DNA from: Endomychus coccineus
Taxonomy: Eukaryota; Arthropoda; Insecta; Coleoptera; Endomychidae
DNA: 64,000 nucleotides
Reading direction: 5' to 3'
Assembly: GCA_958510875.1 (NCBI GenBank)
Contig: OY294067.1
Location: forward strand, 200,076,524 to 200,140,523
Part shown: positions 37,459-47,409 of the stretch, piece by piece
Position numbering within the stretch: position 1 is the first letter of the stretch
How the letters are laid out: every line of letters starts with the position of its first letter
The notes under the pieces: generated by a model
The model's input: only the letters and a program-made list of their open reading frames with translations
What the model was told of the DNA's origin: nothing
Database searches by the model: none
Translations under genes and position numbers: made by a program

Positions 37459-38136
37459 TCATTGACATATTTCTTTGATGTTATCGAAATTTCTAAAGAG
37501 TACGTCGAAGCACAAGATTTGTAGTGATGTTGGACTTATTCTATAGTTGACGTCATCGACCTCCCCTCCTATCTCAGAAAACATTTGAAACATCTTAAAG
37601 GTGTAAGAATTTGAAGTATCTCTTCGAATGCTGCGCATGTCCATTATCTCACATCGGTATGGTAGTAGTGCGATTCGATAAAAATCGACACCCATATCAT
37701 GTAGCACTCTAAAACAATCAAGTATATACGATCCTGGTTTCGGAACGATACCCGAAATTTGATGCAATATGATTTTTCTCATTCTTCTATGTTTATATTT
37801 GAACTGACCTTCTATATTCATATCGATTATCTTCCAATCTTCTGGAGGGGGAGGATCGAAATCTCCTCCGAAATAGAAAATATCAGCATACGCCCAATCG
37901 GTCGAGGCCCCCACAAGGAAAGTTACGAATTCTCCAGCGATTATCCAATTTTTGGATGGTAATTGTATTTCTTCGAGGATTTTCATCAAATTCGGCGGAC
38001 ATACGCTTATTACGAATTTCTTCGCATCGTACACGGTGGTAAGCACACTATGAATAAAACTGTTGTATAATCGAGGAGACATTATTACGAACTGATTCGA
38101 GTTCGATTTAGTCTGAGCAGTCACACACAACAACAC
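37459..38136 (-). CDS. Nucleotidyltransferase-like protein, left copy (intact)
   Basis: The open frame runs 225 codons, but the first codon is GTG. The likely start is the ATG at 38,082 (MSPRLYNSF), giving 207 residues. In the 225-residue numbering, NWIIAGEF (63-70) and WAYADIFYF (81-89) match the G-x-F/A and D-x-D/F strand of minimal nucleotidyltransferase folds. Downstream are LDCFRVLHDMGVDF, EIMDMRSIRRD and SYTFKMFQMFSEIGG, which I associate with viral and transposon NTase-like proteins. The second metal-binding Asp is not obvious (ADIF instead of DxD), so catalysis is uncertain. The right-arm copy carries a 65-bp deletion. Two further truncated copies flank the centre of the palindrome. 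Confidence 0.45.
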   Translation of the reverse strand: MLLCVTAQTKSNSNQFVIMSPRLYNSFIHSVLTTVYDAKKFVISVCPPNLMKILEEIQLPSKNWIIAGEFVTFLVGASTDWAYADIFYFGGDFDPPPPEDWKIIDMNIEGQFKYKHRRMRKIILHQISGIVPKPGSYILDCFRVLHDMGVDFYRIALLPYRCEIMDMRSIRRDTSNSYTFKMFQMFSEIGGEVDDVNYRISPTSLQILCFDVLFRNFDNIKEICQ

Positions 38137-38717
38137 ACTCCCTCATACTCTGCGCTATTGACTTTTTCAACCCAAAATATACAATCAAAACTAAATGGTA
38201 TTCTTGTGGGTGAGAGATAAGAGGTCGATCGAACTGGTAAGTATACATGTAAAATAATAAAACATTTTCAGATAAAAAAATGACGCGGGTTCGGATCCCT
38301 CTGCATCTTTCTCACCAAAGAATACCATTTTTAATCGAACGCGCTAATTCATTTGACGATATGATGGATTGAAGACCTGCGTGACAGACACCTCGGCAGG
38401 TGATAGCCGTCATGACACCTCGTCATATTTTTATGATATTCGATGTGGTTAGAGTCCTGCGCAAACCTTCACACCAACAATCTCTTTGAATCATTCTTCG
38501 CAAAATTGCGTCGAACAAACATAACAAAATCGCAATCATGCGAACCTTCACACCAATAATCTCTCTGAAAATCATCGATATTCTGAAGATGAAATTTGGT
38601 GAATTCTTCACAAGTTGATATCGATCCTACACCCGTAGCAATTGACTTAAATAATGATTGACAATAGTGGAAAACGATAAAAATCAATCGTTTCGAATTA
38701 TTCTGAGTTTTTATTCA
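38000..38717 (-). repeat. Module also present inverted near the palindrome centre
   Basis: Two blocks (38,000-38,240 and 38,455-38,717) recur in opposite orientation at 40,757-40,997 and 40,462-40,735 within the same arm, and again in the right arm. They include the NTase start and the 72-codon frame FHYCQSLFKSIATGVGS, which has no ATG of its own. Each block therefore exists four times in the element. Confidence 0.8.
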
Positions 38718-40166
38718 AATACCTGAATAAAACAAATGCATTACTTGAGTAATCATAGTAGTATAGAGTATTATGCTACTCAGAAATTATGAAGCTTGAA
38801 TGGAATTTGGATTGTTCAAGTTTGTTTACTGAGCTCAGTGGTATAGGTGAGTCGATCAAATGTAATTTAGAATGAATGACCTCATAGAACAGTACTACGT
38901 GTAAGGATCTAAACCACACCACTAGGTCTCAGGATCATTTTCTTAATGGTTCGAAAGTTGACGAGTATAGATCTTTTCTAAATCAGTAAAATATCATTCA
39001 CTTTATTTTCTAAAATGTTCTTCTTTATTTTCTGGTGAAAACGTATTTTAGGTATACATTTTGAGAGCTCTAAAACTATTTCTTGCAGTTTTCTCTCCTG
39101 TGGTATTAGAATAATCAGTCACATCACTCAAAACATGATTGAATTGAATCAATATAATATTTTTATATACATAAAATAGTAACATATTATCTATACTTAA
39201 AATGTCTTTCTCTTTTCAGATTAACTTCGTAGGTGTCGCTGGTTGTGTAGTTCTATTTATGTAGAAGTATCTAGTGTACATATAGAATAATTGAAAATAA
39301 ATTTTATATTTTATTTACTTGAATCTTATAGTTAACTATAATTCATATTACCAAATGAAATTCTTTCTCTAAAACATAAATTCATTCTGATACACCCTTG
39401 TTTAACAAATGTACAACGACCTGATGTGAGGAATGTGCCTGTCAACAATTATTATAGATACATCAGACATTAGATACATCAATGTTCCATCATGTGCGGG
39501 AGATAAATATAAATAATTTACACACTATGCTGACTCATAATTTCTGAGTAGCATGATACTCTATACTACTATAATTACTCAAGTGATGCATTTGTTTTAT
39601 TCATAGATTGATTTAAATAATTATTAACAATCGTGGATTACGATAAAATCAATCTTTTTGATACTTCATTTCATATTTGAAAACATATGTTGAGCAAAAT
39701 GGACAGTTTGAAATATTGTAGATTTTGAGATCAGTAGGCTTTCGAAATATCGACAAATTCACATCGAACTATAATAAAAAACGACCTGCGCGAGGTTAAA
39801 TGAATATTTTGTAGGTGAAGCTCCAACTAAATCGAGAAAAATCAATCAGTTGCAATAAAATGTTCTCCAAAGATAGTGTTAGATCTGATTTTAGAAGAGT
39901 TCGAAATGTCTGCAATGCATGAAAAATCCCCATCAATTTGGGAGGGTCTTTGAAAAACAGGGTAACACCATATCAGATTGTCATTAGTTAATCATCAAAT
40001 ACAATGCACGTTTGCGGGCAAAGTCAAAGGGAATTTTCGAGAGCAATACAAACGTTTTTCTTGGGAGGGTCCAAACGTTCTTTGGGAGGATCCAATCGTT
40101 ATTGGGAGGGTCTTTGAAAACAGGGTAACACTATATCACAATGTCATTAGTTGATCATCAACCACC
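38718..40166. other. Left-arm noncoding spacer before the zinc-finger gene
   Basis: No gene recognised. A partial duplicate of the zinc-finger gene start, with GCACGTTTGCGGGCAAAG, lies at about 40,003-40,060, with 'ttgggaggg' tandem phrases around it. Confidence 0.5.
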
Positions 40167-40487
40167 ATGCACGTTTGCGGGCAATGTCAAAGGGAATTTT
40201 CGAGAGCAAATGCGCTGAGGCGGCACGAGAAAAAACATTTCAAAACACACAGTTTCTCATGCAAGCATTGTGAAGTTACATTTTCTCGCCGAGACAATTT
40301 GAATCGTCGTATTATGTTATTCCACAGTCGAGATAAAAGTATAATGCACTGGTCCAACCCAGATGTTCTACTGCACCGGTCAGAAGAAATCATATCTCTA
40401 CAAGGATATATCGAAGAGAAACGTGAAATAATTAATGAATTGAGAAGATTTTGTAAAAAATGGTATTTGAATAAAAACTCAGAATAA
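40167..40487 (+). CDS. C2H2 zinc-finger protein, left copy (finger 2 His lost)
   Basis: 106 residues from ATG. Finger 1 is complete: CGQCQREFSRANALRRHEKKH. Finger 2 begins CKHCEVTFSRRDNL but reads NRRIMLFH, where the right arm has NRHIMLFH, so one zinc-binding His is Arg. A C-terminal helix rich in Glu/Lys/Arg (EEIISLQGYIEEKREI, ELRRFCKKW) could dimerise or bind nucleic acid. It probably binds DNA of the element or host; the target is unknown. Loss of the His should destabilise finger 2. The right copy has an intact finger 2 but a frameshift in finger 1. Confidence 0.7.
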   Translation: MHVCGQCQREFSRANALRRHEKKHFKTHSFSCKHCEVTFSRRDNLNRRIMLFHSRDKSIMHWSNPDVLLHRSEEIISLQGYIEEKREIINELRRFCKKWYLNKNSE

Positions 40488-40497
40488 TTCGAAACGA

Positions 40498-40716
40498 TTG
40501 TTTTTTATCGTTTTCCACTATTGTCAATCATTATTTAAGTCAATTGCTACGGGTGTAGGATCGAAATCAACTTGTGAAGAATTCACCAAATTTCATCTTC
40601 AGAATATCGATGATTTTCAGAGAGATTATTGGTGTGAAGGTTCGCATGATTGCGATTTTGTTATGTTTGTTCGACGCAATTTTGCGAAGAATGATTCAGA
40701 GAGATTGTTGGTGTGA
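40498..40716 (+). other. 72-codon frame following the zinc-finger gene
   Basis: The open frame (FHYCQSLFKSIATGVGS, then DDFQRDYWCEGSHDCDF) begins at a non-ATG codon 11 bases after the zinc-finger stop. It is present four times in the element with few changes. Conservation in four copies may only reflect recent duplication. No family recognised. Confidence 0.3.
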
Positions 40717-40997
40717 AGGTTCGCGCAGTGTTCATGATTTCACGATTTTAGATGTATACTTACCAGTTCGATCGACCTATTATCTCTCACCCGCAAGAAT
40801 ACCATTTAGTTTTGATTGTATATTTTGGGTTGAAAAAGTCTATAGCGCAGAGTATGAGGGAGTGTGTTGTTGTGTGTGACTGCTTCAACTAAATCGAACT
40901 CGAATCAGTTCGTAATAATGTCTCCTCGATTATACAACAGTTTTATTCATAGTGTGCTTACCACCGCGTACGATGCGAAGAAATTCGTAATAAGCGT

Positions 40998-41142
40998 GAA
41001 ATCTCCTCCGAAATAGAAAATATCAGCATACGCCCAATCGGTCGTGGCCCCCACAAGGAAAGTTACGAATTCTTCAGCGATTATCCAATTTTTGGATGGT
41101 AATTGTAATTCTTCGAGGATTTTCATCAAATTCGGCGGACAT
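40998..41142. other. Unpaired centre (loop) of the palindrome
   Basis: These 145 bp have no inverted partner across the axis. They carry a piece of the minus-strand NTase-like frame (IIAEEFVTFLVGATTDW and ADIFYFGG) that continues only into the right arm. The flanking arms read 'aaattcgtaataagcgt' and its reverse complement. Confidence 0.8.
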
Positions 41143-41276
41143 ACGCTTATTACGAATTTCTTCGCATCGTACGCGGTGGTAAGCACACTATGAATAAAAC
41201 TGTTGTATAATCGAGGAGACATTATTACGAACTGATTCGAGTTCGATTTAGTTGGAGCAGTCATACACAACAACAC
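40998..41276 (-). pseudogene. Truncated NTase-like copy at the palindrome centre
   Basis: Minus strand, starting at the same ATG context (MSPRLYNSF at 41,222) and ending after YFGGDF, where the sequence jumps at 40,998 into the inverted left arm. About 90 residues of the family are kept. The C-terminal half is absent, so it cannot be functional. Confidence 0.75.
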
Positions 41277-41423
41277 ACTCCCTCATACTTTGCGCTATTG
41301 ACTTTTTCAACCCAAAATATACAATAAAAACTAAATGGTATTCTTGCGGGTGAGAGATAAGAGGTCGATCGAACTGGTAAGTATACATCTGAAATCGTGA
41401 AATCATGAACACTGCGCGAACCT

Positions 41424-41642
41424 TCACACCAACAATCTCTCTGAATCATTCTTCGCAAAATTGCGTCGAACAAACATAACAAAATCGCAATCATGCGAAC
41501 CTTCACACCAATAATCTCTCTGAAAATCATCGATATTCTGAAGATGAAATTTGGTAAATTCTTCACAAGTTGATTTCGATCCTACACCCGTAGCAATTGA
41601 CTTAAATAATGATTGACAATAGTGGAAAACGATAAAAATCAA
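41424..41642 (-). other. 72-codon frame, right copy next to the zinc finger
   Basis: Mirror of 40,498-40,716 with the same residues and no ATG. Another copy is at 43,454-43,672 on the plus strand. Confidence 0.3.
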
Positions 41643-41652
41643 TCGTTTCGAA

Positions 41653-42000
41653 TTATTCTGAGTTTTTATTCAAATACCATTTTTTACAAAATCTTCTCAA
41701 TTCATTAATTATTTCACGTTTCTCTTCGATATATCCTTGTAGAGATATGATTTCTTCTAACCGGTGCAGTAGAACATCTGGGTTGGACCAGTGCATTATA
41801 CTTTCATCTCGACTGTGGAATAACATAATATGACGATTCAAATTGTCTCGGCGAGGAAATGTAACTTCACAATGCTTGCATGAGAAACTGTGTGTTTTGA
41901 AATGTTTTTTCTCGTGCCGCCTCAGCGCATTTGCTCTCCAAAAATTCCCTTTGACATTGCCCGCAAACGTGCATGGTGGTTGATGATCAACTAATGACAT
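41653..42000 (-). pseudogene. C2H2 zinc-finger gene, right copy (finger 1 frameshifted)
   Basis: The reading frame changes inside finger 1. The left arm has GGGAATTTTCGAGAGC and the right has one base more (GGGAATTTTTGGAGAGC), which removes the CGQC ligands from the frame. The open frame therefore starts with unrelated residues (MSLVDHQPPCTF) before joining RANALRRHEKKH. Finger 2 is complete here, with CKHCEVTF and NRHIMLFH. The lesion is different from that in the left copy. Confidence 0.75.
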
Positions 42001-43430
42001 TGTGATATAGTGTTACCCTGTTTTCAAAGACCCTCCCAATAACGATTGGATCCTCCCAAAGAACGTTTGGACCCTCCCAAGAAAAACGTTTGTATTGCTC
42101 TCGAAAATTCCCTTTGACTTTTCCCGCAAACGTGCATGATATTTGATGATTAACTAATGACAATCTGATATGGTGTTACCCTGTTTTTCAAAGACCCTCC
42201 CAAATTGATGGGGATTCTTCATGCATTGCAGACATTTCGAACTCTTCTAAAATCAGATCTAACACTATCTTTGGAGAACATTTTATCGTAACTGATTGAT
42301 TTTTCTCGATTTAGTTGGAGCTTCACCTACAAAATATTCATTTAACCTCGCGCAGGTCGTTTTTTATTATAGTTCGATGTGAATTTGTCGATATTTCGAA
42401 AGCCTACTGATCTCAAAATCTACAATATTTCAAACTGTCCATTTTGCTCAACATATGTTTTCAAATATGAAATGAAGTATCAAAAAGATTGATTTTATCG
42501 TAATCCACGATTGTTAATAATTATTTAAATCAATCTATGAATAAAACAAATGCATCACTTGAGTAATTATAGTAGTATAGAGTATCATGCTACTCAGAAA
42601 TTATGAGTCAGCATAGTGTGTAAATTATTTATATTTATCTCCCGCACATGATGGAACATTGATGTATCTAATGTCTGATGTATCTATAATAATTGTTGAC
42701 AGGCACATTCCTCACATCAGGTCGTTGTACATTTGTTAAACAAGGGTGTATCAGAATGAATTTATGTTTTAGAGAAAGAATTTTATTTGGTAATATGAAT
42801 TATAGTTAACTATAAGATTCAAGTAAATAAAATATAAAATTTATTTTCAATTATTTTATATGTACACTAGATACTTCTACATAAATAGAACTACACAACC
42901 AGCGACACCTACGGAGTTAATCTGAAAAGAGAAAGACATTTTAAGTATAGATAATATGTTACTATTTTATGTATATAAAAATATTATATTGATTCAATTC
43001 AATCATGTTTTGAGTGATGTGACTGATTATTCCAATACCACAGGAGAGAAAACTGCAAGAAATAGTTTTAGAGCTCTCAAAATGTATACCTAAAATACGT
43101 TTTCACCAGAAAATAAGGAAGAACATTTTAGAAAATAAAGTGAATGATATTTCACTGATTTAGAAAAGATCTATACTCGTCAACTTTCGAACCATTAAGA
43201 AAATGATCCTGAGACCTAGTGGAGTGGTTTAGATCCTTACACGTAGTACTGTTCTATGAGGTCATTCATTCTAAATTACATTTGATCGACTCACCTATAC
43301 CACTGAGCTCAGTTAACAAACTTGAACAATCCAAATTCCATTCAAGCTTCATAATTTCTGAGTAGCATAATACTATATACTACTATAATTACTCAAGTAA
43401 TGCATTTGTTTTATTCAGGTATTTGAATAA
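42001..43430. other. Right-arm noncoding spacer
   Basis: Mirror of 38,718-40,166. No gene recognised. Confidence 0.5.
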
Positions 43431-44000
43431 AAACTCAGAATAATTCGAAACGATTGATTTTTATCGTTTTCCACTATTGTCAATCATTATTTAAGTCAAT
43501 TGCTACGGGTGTAGGATCGATATCAACTTGTGAAGAATTCACCAAATTTCATCTTCAGAATATCGATGATTTTCAGAGAGATTATTGGTGTGAAGGTTCG
43601 CATGATTGCGATTTTGTTATGTTTGTTCGACGCAATTTTGCGAAGAATGATTCAGAGAGATTGTTGGTGTGAAGGTTCGCGCAGGACTCTAACCACATCG
43701 AATATCATAAAAATATGACGAGGTGTCATGACGGCTATCACCTGCCGAGGTGTCACGCAGGTCTTCAATCCATCATATCGTCAAATGAATTAGCGCGTTC
43801 GATTAAAAATGGTATTCTTTGCTGAGAAAGATGCAGAGGGATCCGAACCCGCGTCATTTTTTCATCTGAAAATGTTTAATTATTTTACATGTATACTTAC
43901 CAGTTCGATGGACCTCTTATCTCTCACCCGCAAGAATACCATTTAGTTTTGATTGTATATTTTGGGTTGAAAAAGTCAATAGCGCAGAGTATGAGGGAGT

Positions 44001-44613
44001 GTGTTGTTGTGTGTGACTGCTCAGACTAAATCGAACTCGAATCAGTTCGTAATAATGTCTCCTCGATTATACAACAGTTTTATTCATAGTGTGCTTACCA
44101 CCGTGTACGATGCGAAGAAATTCGTAATAAGCGTATGTCCGCCGAATTTGATGAAAATCCTCGAAGAAATACAATTACCATCCAAAAATTGGATAATCGC
44201 TGGAGAATTCGTAACTTTCCTTGTGGGGGCCTCGACCGATTGGGCGTATGCTGATATTTTCTATTTCGGAGGAGATTTCGATCCTCCCCCTCCAGAAGAT
44301 TGGAAGATAATCGATATGAATATAGAAGGTCAGTTCAAATATAAACATAGAAGAATGAGAAAAAGTGCTACATGATATGGGTGTCGATTTTTATCGAATC
44401 GCACTACTACCATACCGATGTGAGATAATGGACATGCGCAGCATTCGAAGAGATACTTCAAATTCTTACACCTTTAAGATGTTTCAAATGTTTTCTGAGA
44501 TAGGAGGGGAGGTCGATGACGTCAACTATAGAATAAGTCCAACATCACTACAAATTTTGTGCTTCGACGTACTCTTTCGAAATTTCGATAACATGAAAGA
44601 AATATGTCAATGA
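44001..44613 (+). pseudogene. Nucleotidyltransferase-like gene, right copy (65-bp deletion)
   Basis: Identical landmarks to the left copy up to KYKHRRMRK. Then 65 bp present in the left arm, from the codons for ILHQISG to the Arg after DCF, are missing and the frame shifts at about 44,363. The rest of the gene, from LHDMGVDFYRIALLPYRCEI onward, is open in the other frame and ends at 44,613. The deletion removes the middle of the protein, so this copy is broken while the left one is intact. Confidence 0.8.
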
Positions 44614-44663
44614 TCCACGCATATGCAACTAGATATTTGAATAGTTTATCATTCTAGTTTGAA

Positions 44664-45155
44664 ATGTCATCTATAGTTGTTGATATTCAAAGTTTCCCGA
44701 TTTCTTCAAACGTATATAATATCAAGGAACTCTCTTTGTTGGACTGTGAGAAAAGGTTGGAAAAATATTTTCTATTGAAACCACCAAAATCGATGGATCA
44801 TCTATCCGCGAGGCAAATGAAGAAAATATTTCATCGTGAAAAATATCACGGGATTCCATGGAACTCAGGCTATCAGGAATATGATGAATTGTATGAAATT
44901 TTGAAGGAAAATATCGATCCGGATGCTACTGTTTATGTATGTGGGAAGATAAAAGCTAAGTTTCTACGGGGGGCGTTCCAAAAACTGGGGTTAGATCGAG
45001 TAGAAGTGGTGAATTTGAAAGGTAAATGTCCAAAATTAGAGCGAGGAAATTGTGAATTTATCTGTCTACATCACCCCAATAGTGTGAATCCTATGTGTTC
45101 TAGTGCGAATAGTTGGAAGTTATTCGAATTTCTTACGAAGGACTGTGACTCTTAA
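44664..45155 (+). CDS. Exonuclease-like protein B, right copy (intact)
   Basis: 163 residues, same length and motifs as the left copy (VVDIQSF, IKELSLL, YHGIPWNSG, VYVCGKIKAKFLR and the CxxH/C cluster). Arg58 and Gly120 replace Cys58 and Asp120 of the left copy. Having both copies open contrasts with every other gene pair in the element. The function is uncertain, as for the left copy. Confidence 0.6.
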   Translation: MSSIVVDIQSFPISSNVYNIKELSLLDCEKRLEKYFLLKPPKSMDHLSARQMKKIFHREKYHGIPWNSGYQEYDELYEILKENIDPDATVYVCGKIKAKFLRGAFQKLGLDRVEVVNLKGKCPKLERGNCEFICLHHPNSVNPMCSSANSWKLFEFLTKDCDS

Positions 45156-45168
45156 AATAATAATGTAG

Positions 45169-45408
45169 ATATCTAGTAAGTCTACAAATATATCTTTTGA
45201 AGAATACTTACGCAGACTTTGCGAATTCGTGGAAAAAGTTCATAAACTAAGAAGAGACTTGAATTATTACGCAGATAAAATTAAAGTTATAAGACTGCTG
45301 AACAAATTAAGTGTAAATAGTGAGGATGATGAGAGTGGGGGTGTTAAAAACAAATTTTGTGGGGGAGTGTTACCTTACCCAATGAATTTTACAATAAATC
45401 AACGATAA
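45169..45408 (+). CDS. Small charged ORF without ATG, right copy
   Basis: Mirror of 36,664-36,903, again opened by ATA after TAG. It shows the same EEYLRRLCEFVEKVHKL helix and acidic patch. Confidence 0.3.
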   Translation: MSSKSTNISFEEYLRRLCEFVEKVHKLRRDLNYYADKIKVIRLLNKLSVNSEDDESGGVKNKFCGGVLPYPMNFTINQR

Positions 45409-45456
45409 CCAATTGGAGGTATTCACGTTTAACATTCCACAAGACAATCATACATT

Positions 45457-45690
45457 ATGAACTCAAACTCTTATTCCATGATCGAAGTGATGGAGCATAT
45501 CGCTGAATGGCAATCATCATGTTTACCACATCTTATACAAGAGACAATATCAGCATCATCCACACTAGAAGGAGTTATTCATAAAATTTTAGCAATTTTG
45601 TATGCTATTTTATCTTCTTTATCAGTATTAATATTGGAAAGGTTTGTTAAAAATGTAAACAAAGCTATTATTTACCATCTGAATAAATAA
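45457..45690 (+). CDS. Small membrane-segment ORF, right copy
   Basis: 77 residues from ATG (MNSNSYSMIEVMEHIAEW), with a hydrophobic segment ILAILYAILSSLSVLIL and a basic C-terminus. The upstream ATG is intact here but ATA in the left arm. The product is unknown; a membrane-anchored or membrane-active role is possible. Confidence 0.45.
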   Translation: MNSNSYSMIEVMEHIAEWQSSCLPHLIQETISASSTLEGVIHKILAILYAILSSLSVLILERFVKNVNKAIIYHLNK

Positions 45691-46248
45691 TTATATAAAG
45701 GAGATAGGTGTGATAATAATATTTATTTCAGAAAATACATATAATTTAGGTAGTATTACATTCAGAAACCACTGCTGTGATTTATCCACATGTTGAACTG
45801 CACACACGTATTCACCACCGTCATTACGATGATTCAGACAGGTCAAATTGTTTGTTTGCTCGAATTTCCCCGTTTCACATTTAGTACCATCGAAACTGTG
45901 AACATCTACGATGTGTGAGAAAATATCCAATTCTATACACTTCCTTCTCAAAAACTCTGCTTTTTGCTGACCACGAACATAAATATAGTCGACTGCACAT
46001 AGTTTAAACGATTTAAGAATATTATTTATTTCTTCATAATCCACATTTCCAGATGCATAATCGAGTCCATGATAAGACTTTTGTTAATACCATACGGACT
46101 TTCGCTCCTTTACATTTAGCGATGAATAAGATGTGTGCGGTTTGAATAAGGAATAATGACGTTTGAATCCAATGTGTATACACATTTCTTTTGGATGGAA
46201 GGCATCGTCAATGAAGAACCCCTGAATGTCAACTAATGCGATTCTCAT
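45691..46248 (-). pseudogene. Exonuclease-like protein A, right copy (internal stop)
   Basis: ATG at 46,248 is followed by AGA and an open frame through VDIQGF and KEM. At codon 55 the left arm's TTA is TAA (46,084-46,086), just before QKSYHG. Beyond the stop the frame is open again to 45,691 and keeps the VRGQQKAEF and C..H...C parts. The left copy has the opposite pattern: this codon is sense there, but codon 2 is a stop. Confidence 0.75.
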
Positions 46249-46303
46249 GATAATACGATGTGAATGCGATTCGCTTGATGTTTCGATATAGACTGACTAA
46301 GGT

Positions 46304-46640
46304 TTAATTGATACTTTCGACAATTTCGGTGAGAAAGTTCAAGCACAACTGTTCACATATCACTTGATTATAGTTCTGATAAGTGTAGTTATTGTAGAAA
46401 ATCCTAACGTTCCTACCCAAATATTGAACGAGTTTCTTTGTTGGCTTCAAATTTCCAAAACAATCAAAATATTCCACATCGTTATCGATTTTTTTCTGAA
46501 CGTTACCCAATGCGTTCCGTTGTTTTTAGCTGGTTAACCACCGTATTTTCGATAGCACTTGCACCTCTTGCAACTGATCCTAAGGCTTCTATAGCTCATG
46601 AGTCTACGTCTCGAAACATTCGATTTTTATATAACATGTG
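46304..46640 (-). pseudogene. Adenain-like protease remnant (right arm)
   Basis: Mirror of the left remnant, with the same VEYFDCFG and ICEQLCLNFL blocks and the same frame change at the A-run. Differences from the left arm are few. Confidence 0.6.
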
Positions 46641-47409
46641 ATCTTTAACAAAGTTTCTATAATATACTGCTATGTATATTTTGAGCGAAATGGATAGTTT
46701 AAAGTATTGTAAATTCTTAGTTCAGTATAAGTGGGCTTTCGAAATATCGATAAATTGAAAAGTCTGCATCTCTAACTGATTTAGATATAGGTTGACAATC
46801 GTGGATAACAATAAAAATCAATCGTTCATTTTTATCGTTCATCATCATTCGTAAAATTGCAAACGAACCTTCGGGCTGCTGGAATTGTATGATTTCATTG
46901 ATATTCTCAAAAGTTTGATTTCAATACACACGCTAGTATAAACAACATACCTGAGATTTCTTATTACTTAAGCTCCAAAAATTCGAATTTTCAATTCCAA
47001 GCACTTGAACAATATACGCGTTCAAATGTTGTGTGAACCAATATAAACGAAATAACGTTTGGGATGCATTATTAGAATTTTAATCAAACTATCGATATGT
47101 ACAATCAAATTTAATATTTTCGCATTCAATCCTAAACGAAATTCAACAGATTGTGTGTAGTAAAACTGATTCAATCATTGTTATTTGTTTACTTATTGAA
47201 TTCCTCTCATTGTACTACTGTTGTCGTTGTCATAATCAGTATAAAGTGAATGTGATGACGCAGGTGCATGTAGAAATGAATACTTAATACTTAATGTGCT
47301 TTTGGTGTAAACACTTCATATATGTAAGTAGACATTTAACGTTGAGGACATTTCTAGGTTATTTTGCTGGTTCATTATCTTGAGATTAGGGTGTGGTATT
47401 AATGAACGA

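Noticed and set aside
38281..38310. B-box-like GGGTTCGGATCCC in the Polinton-like arm
   Set aside because: No A box or cloverleaf can be drawn around it; probably chance.
38423..38611. Frames beginning MKNSPNFIFRISMIF, repeated four times
   Set aside because: They are out-of-frame shadows of the 72-codon frame in the same repeated module.
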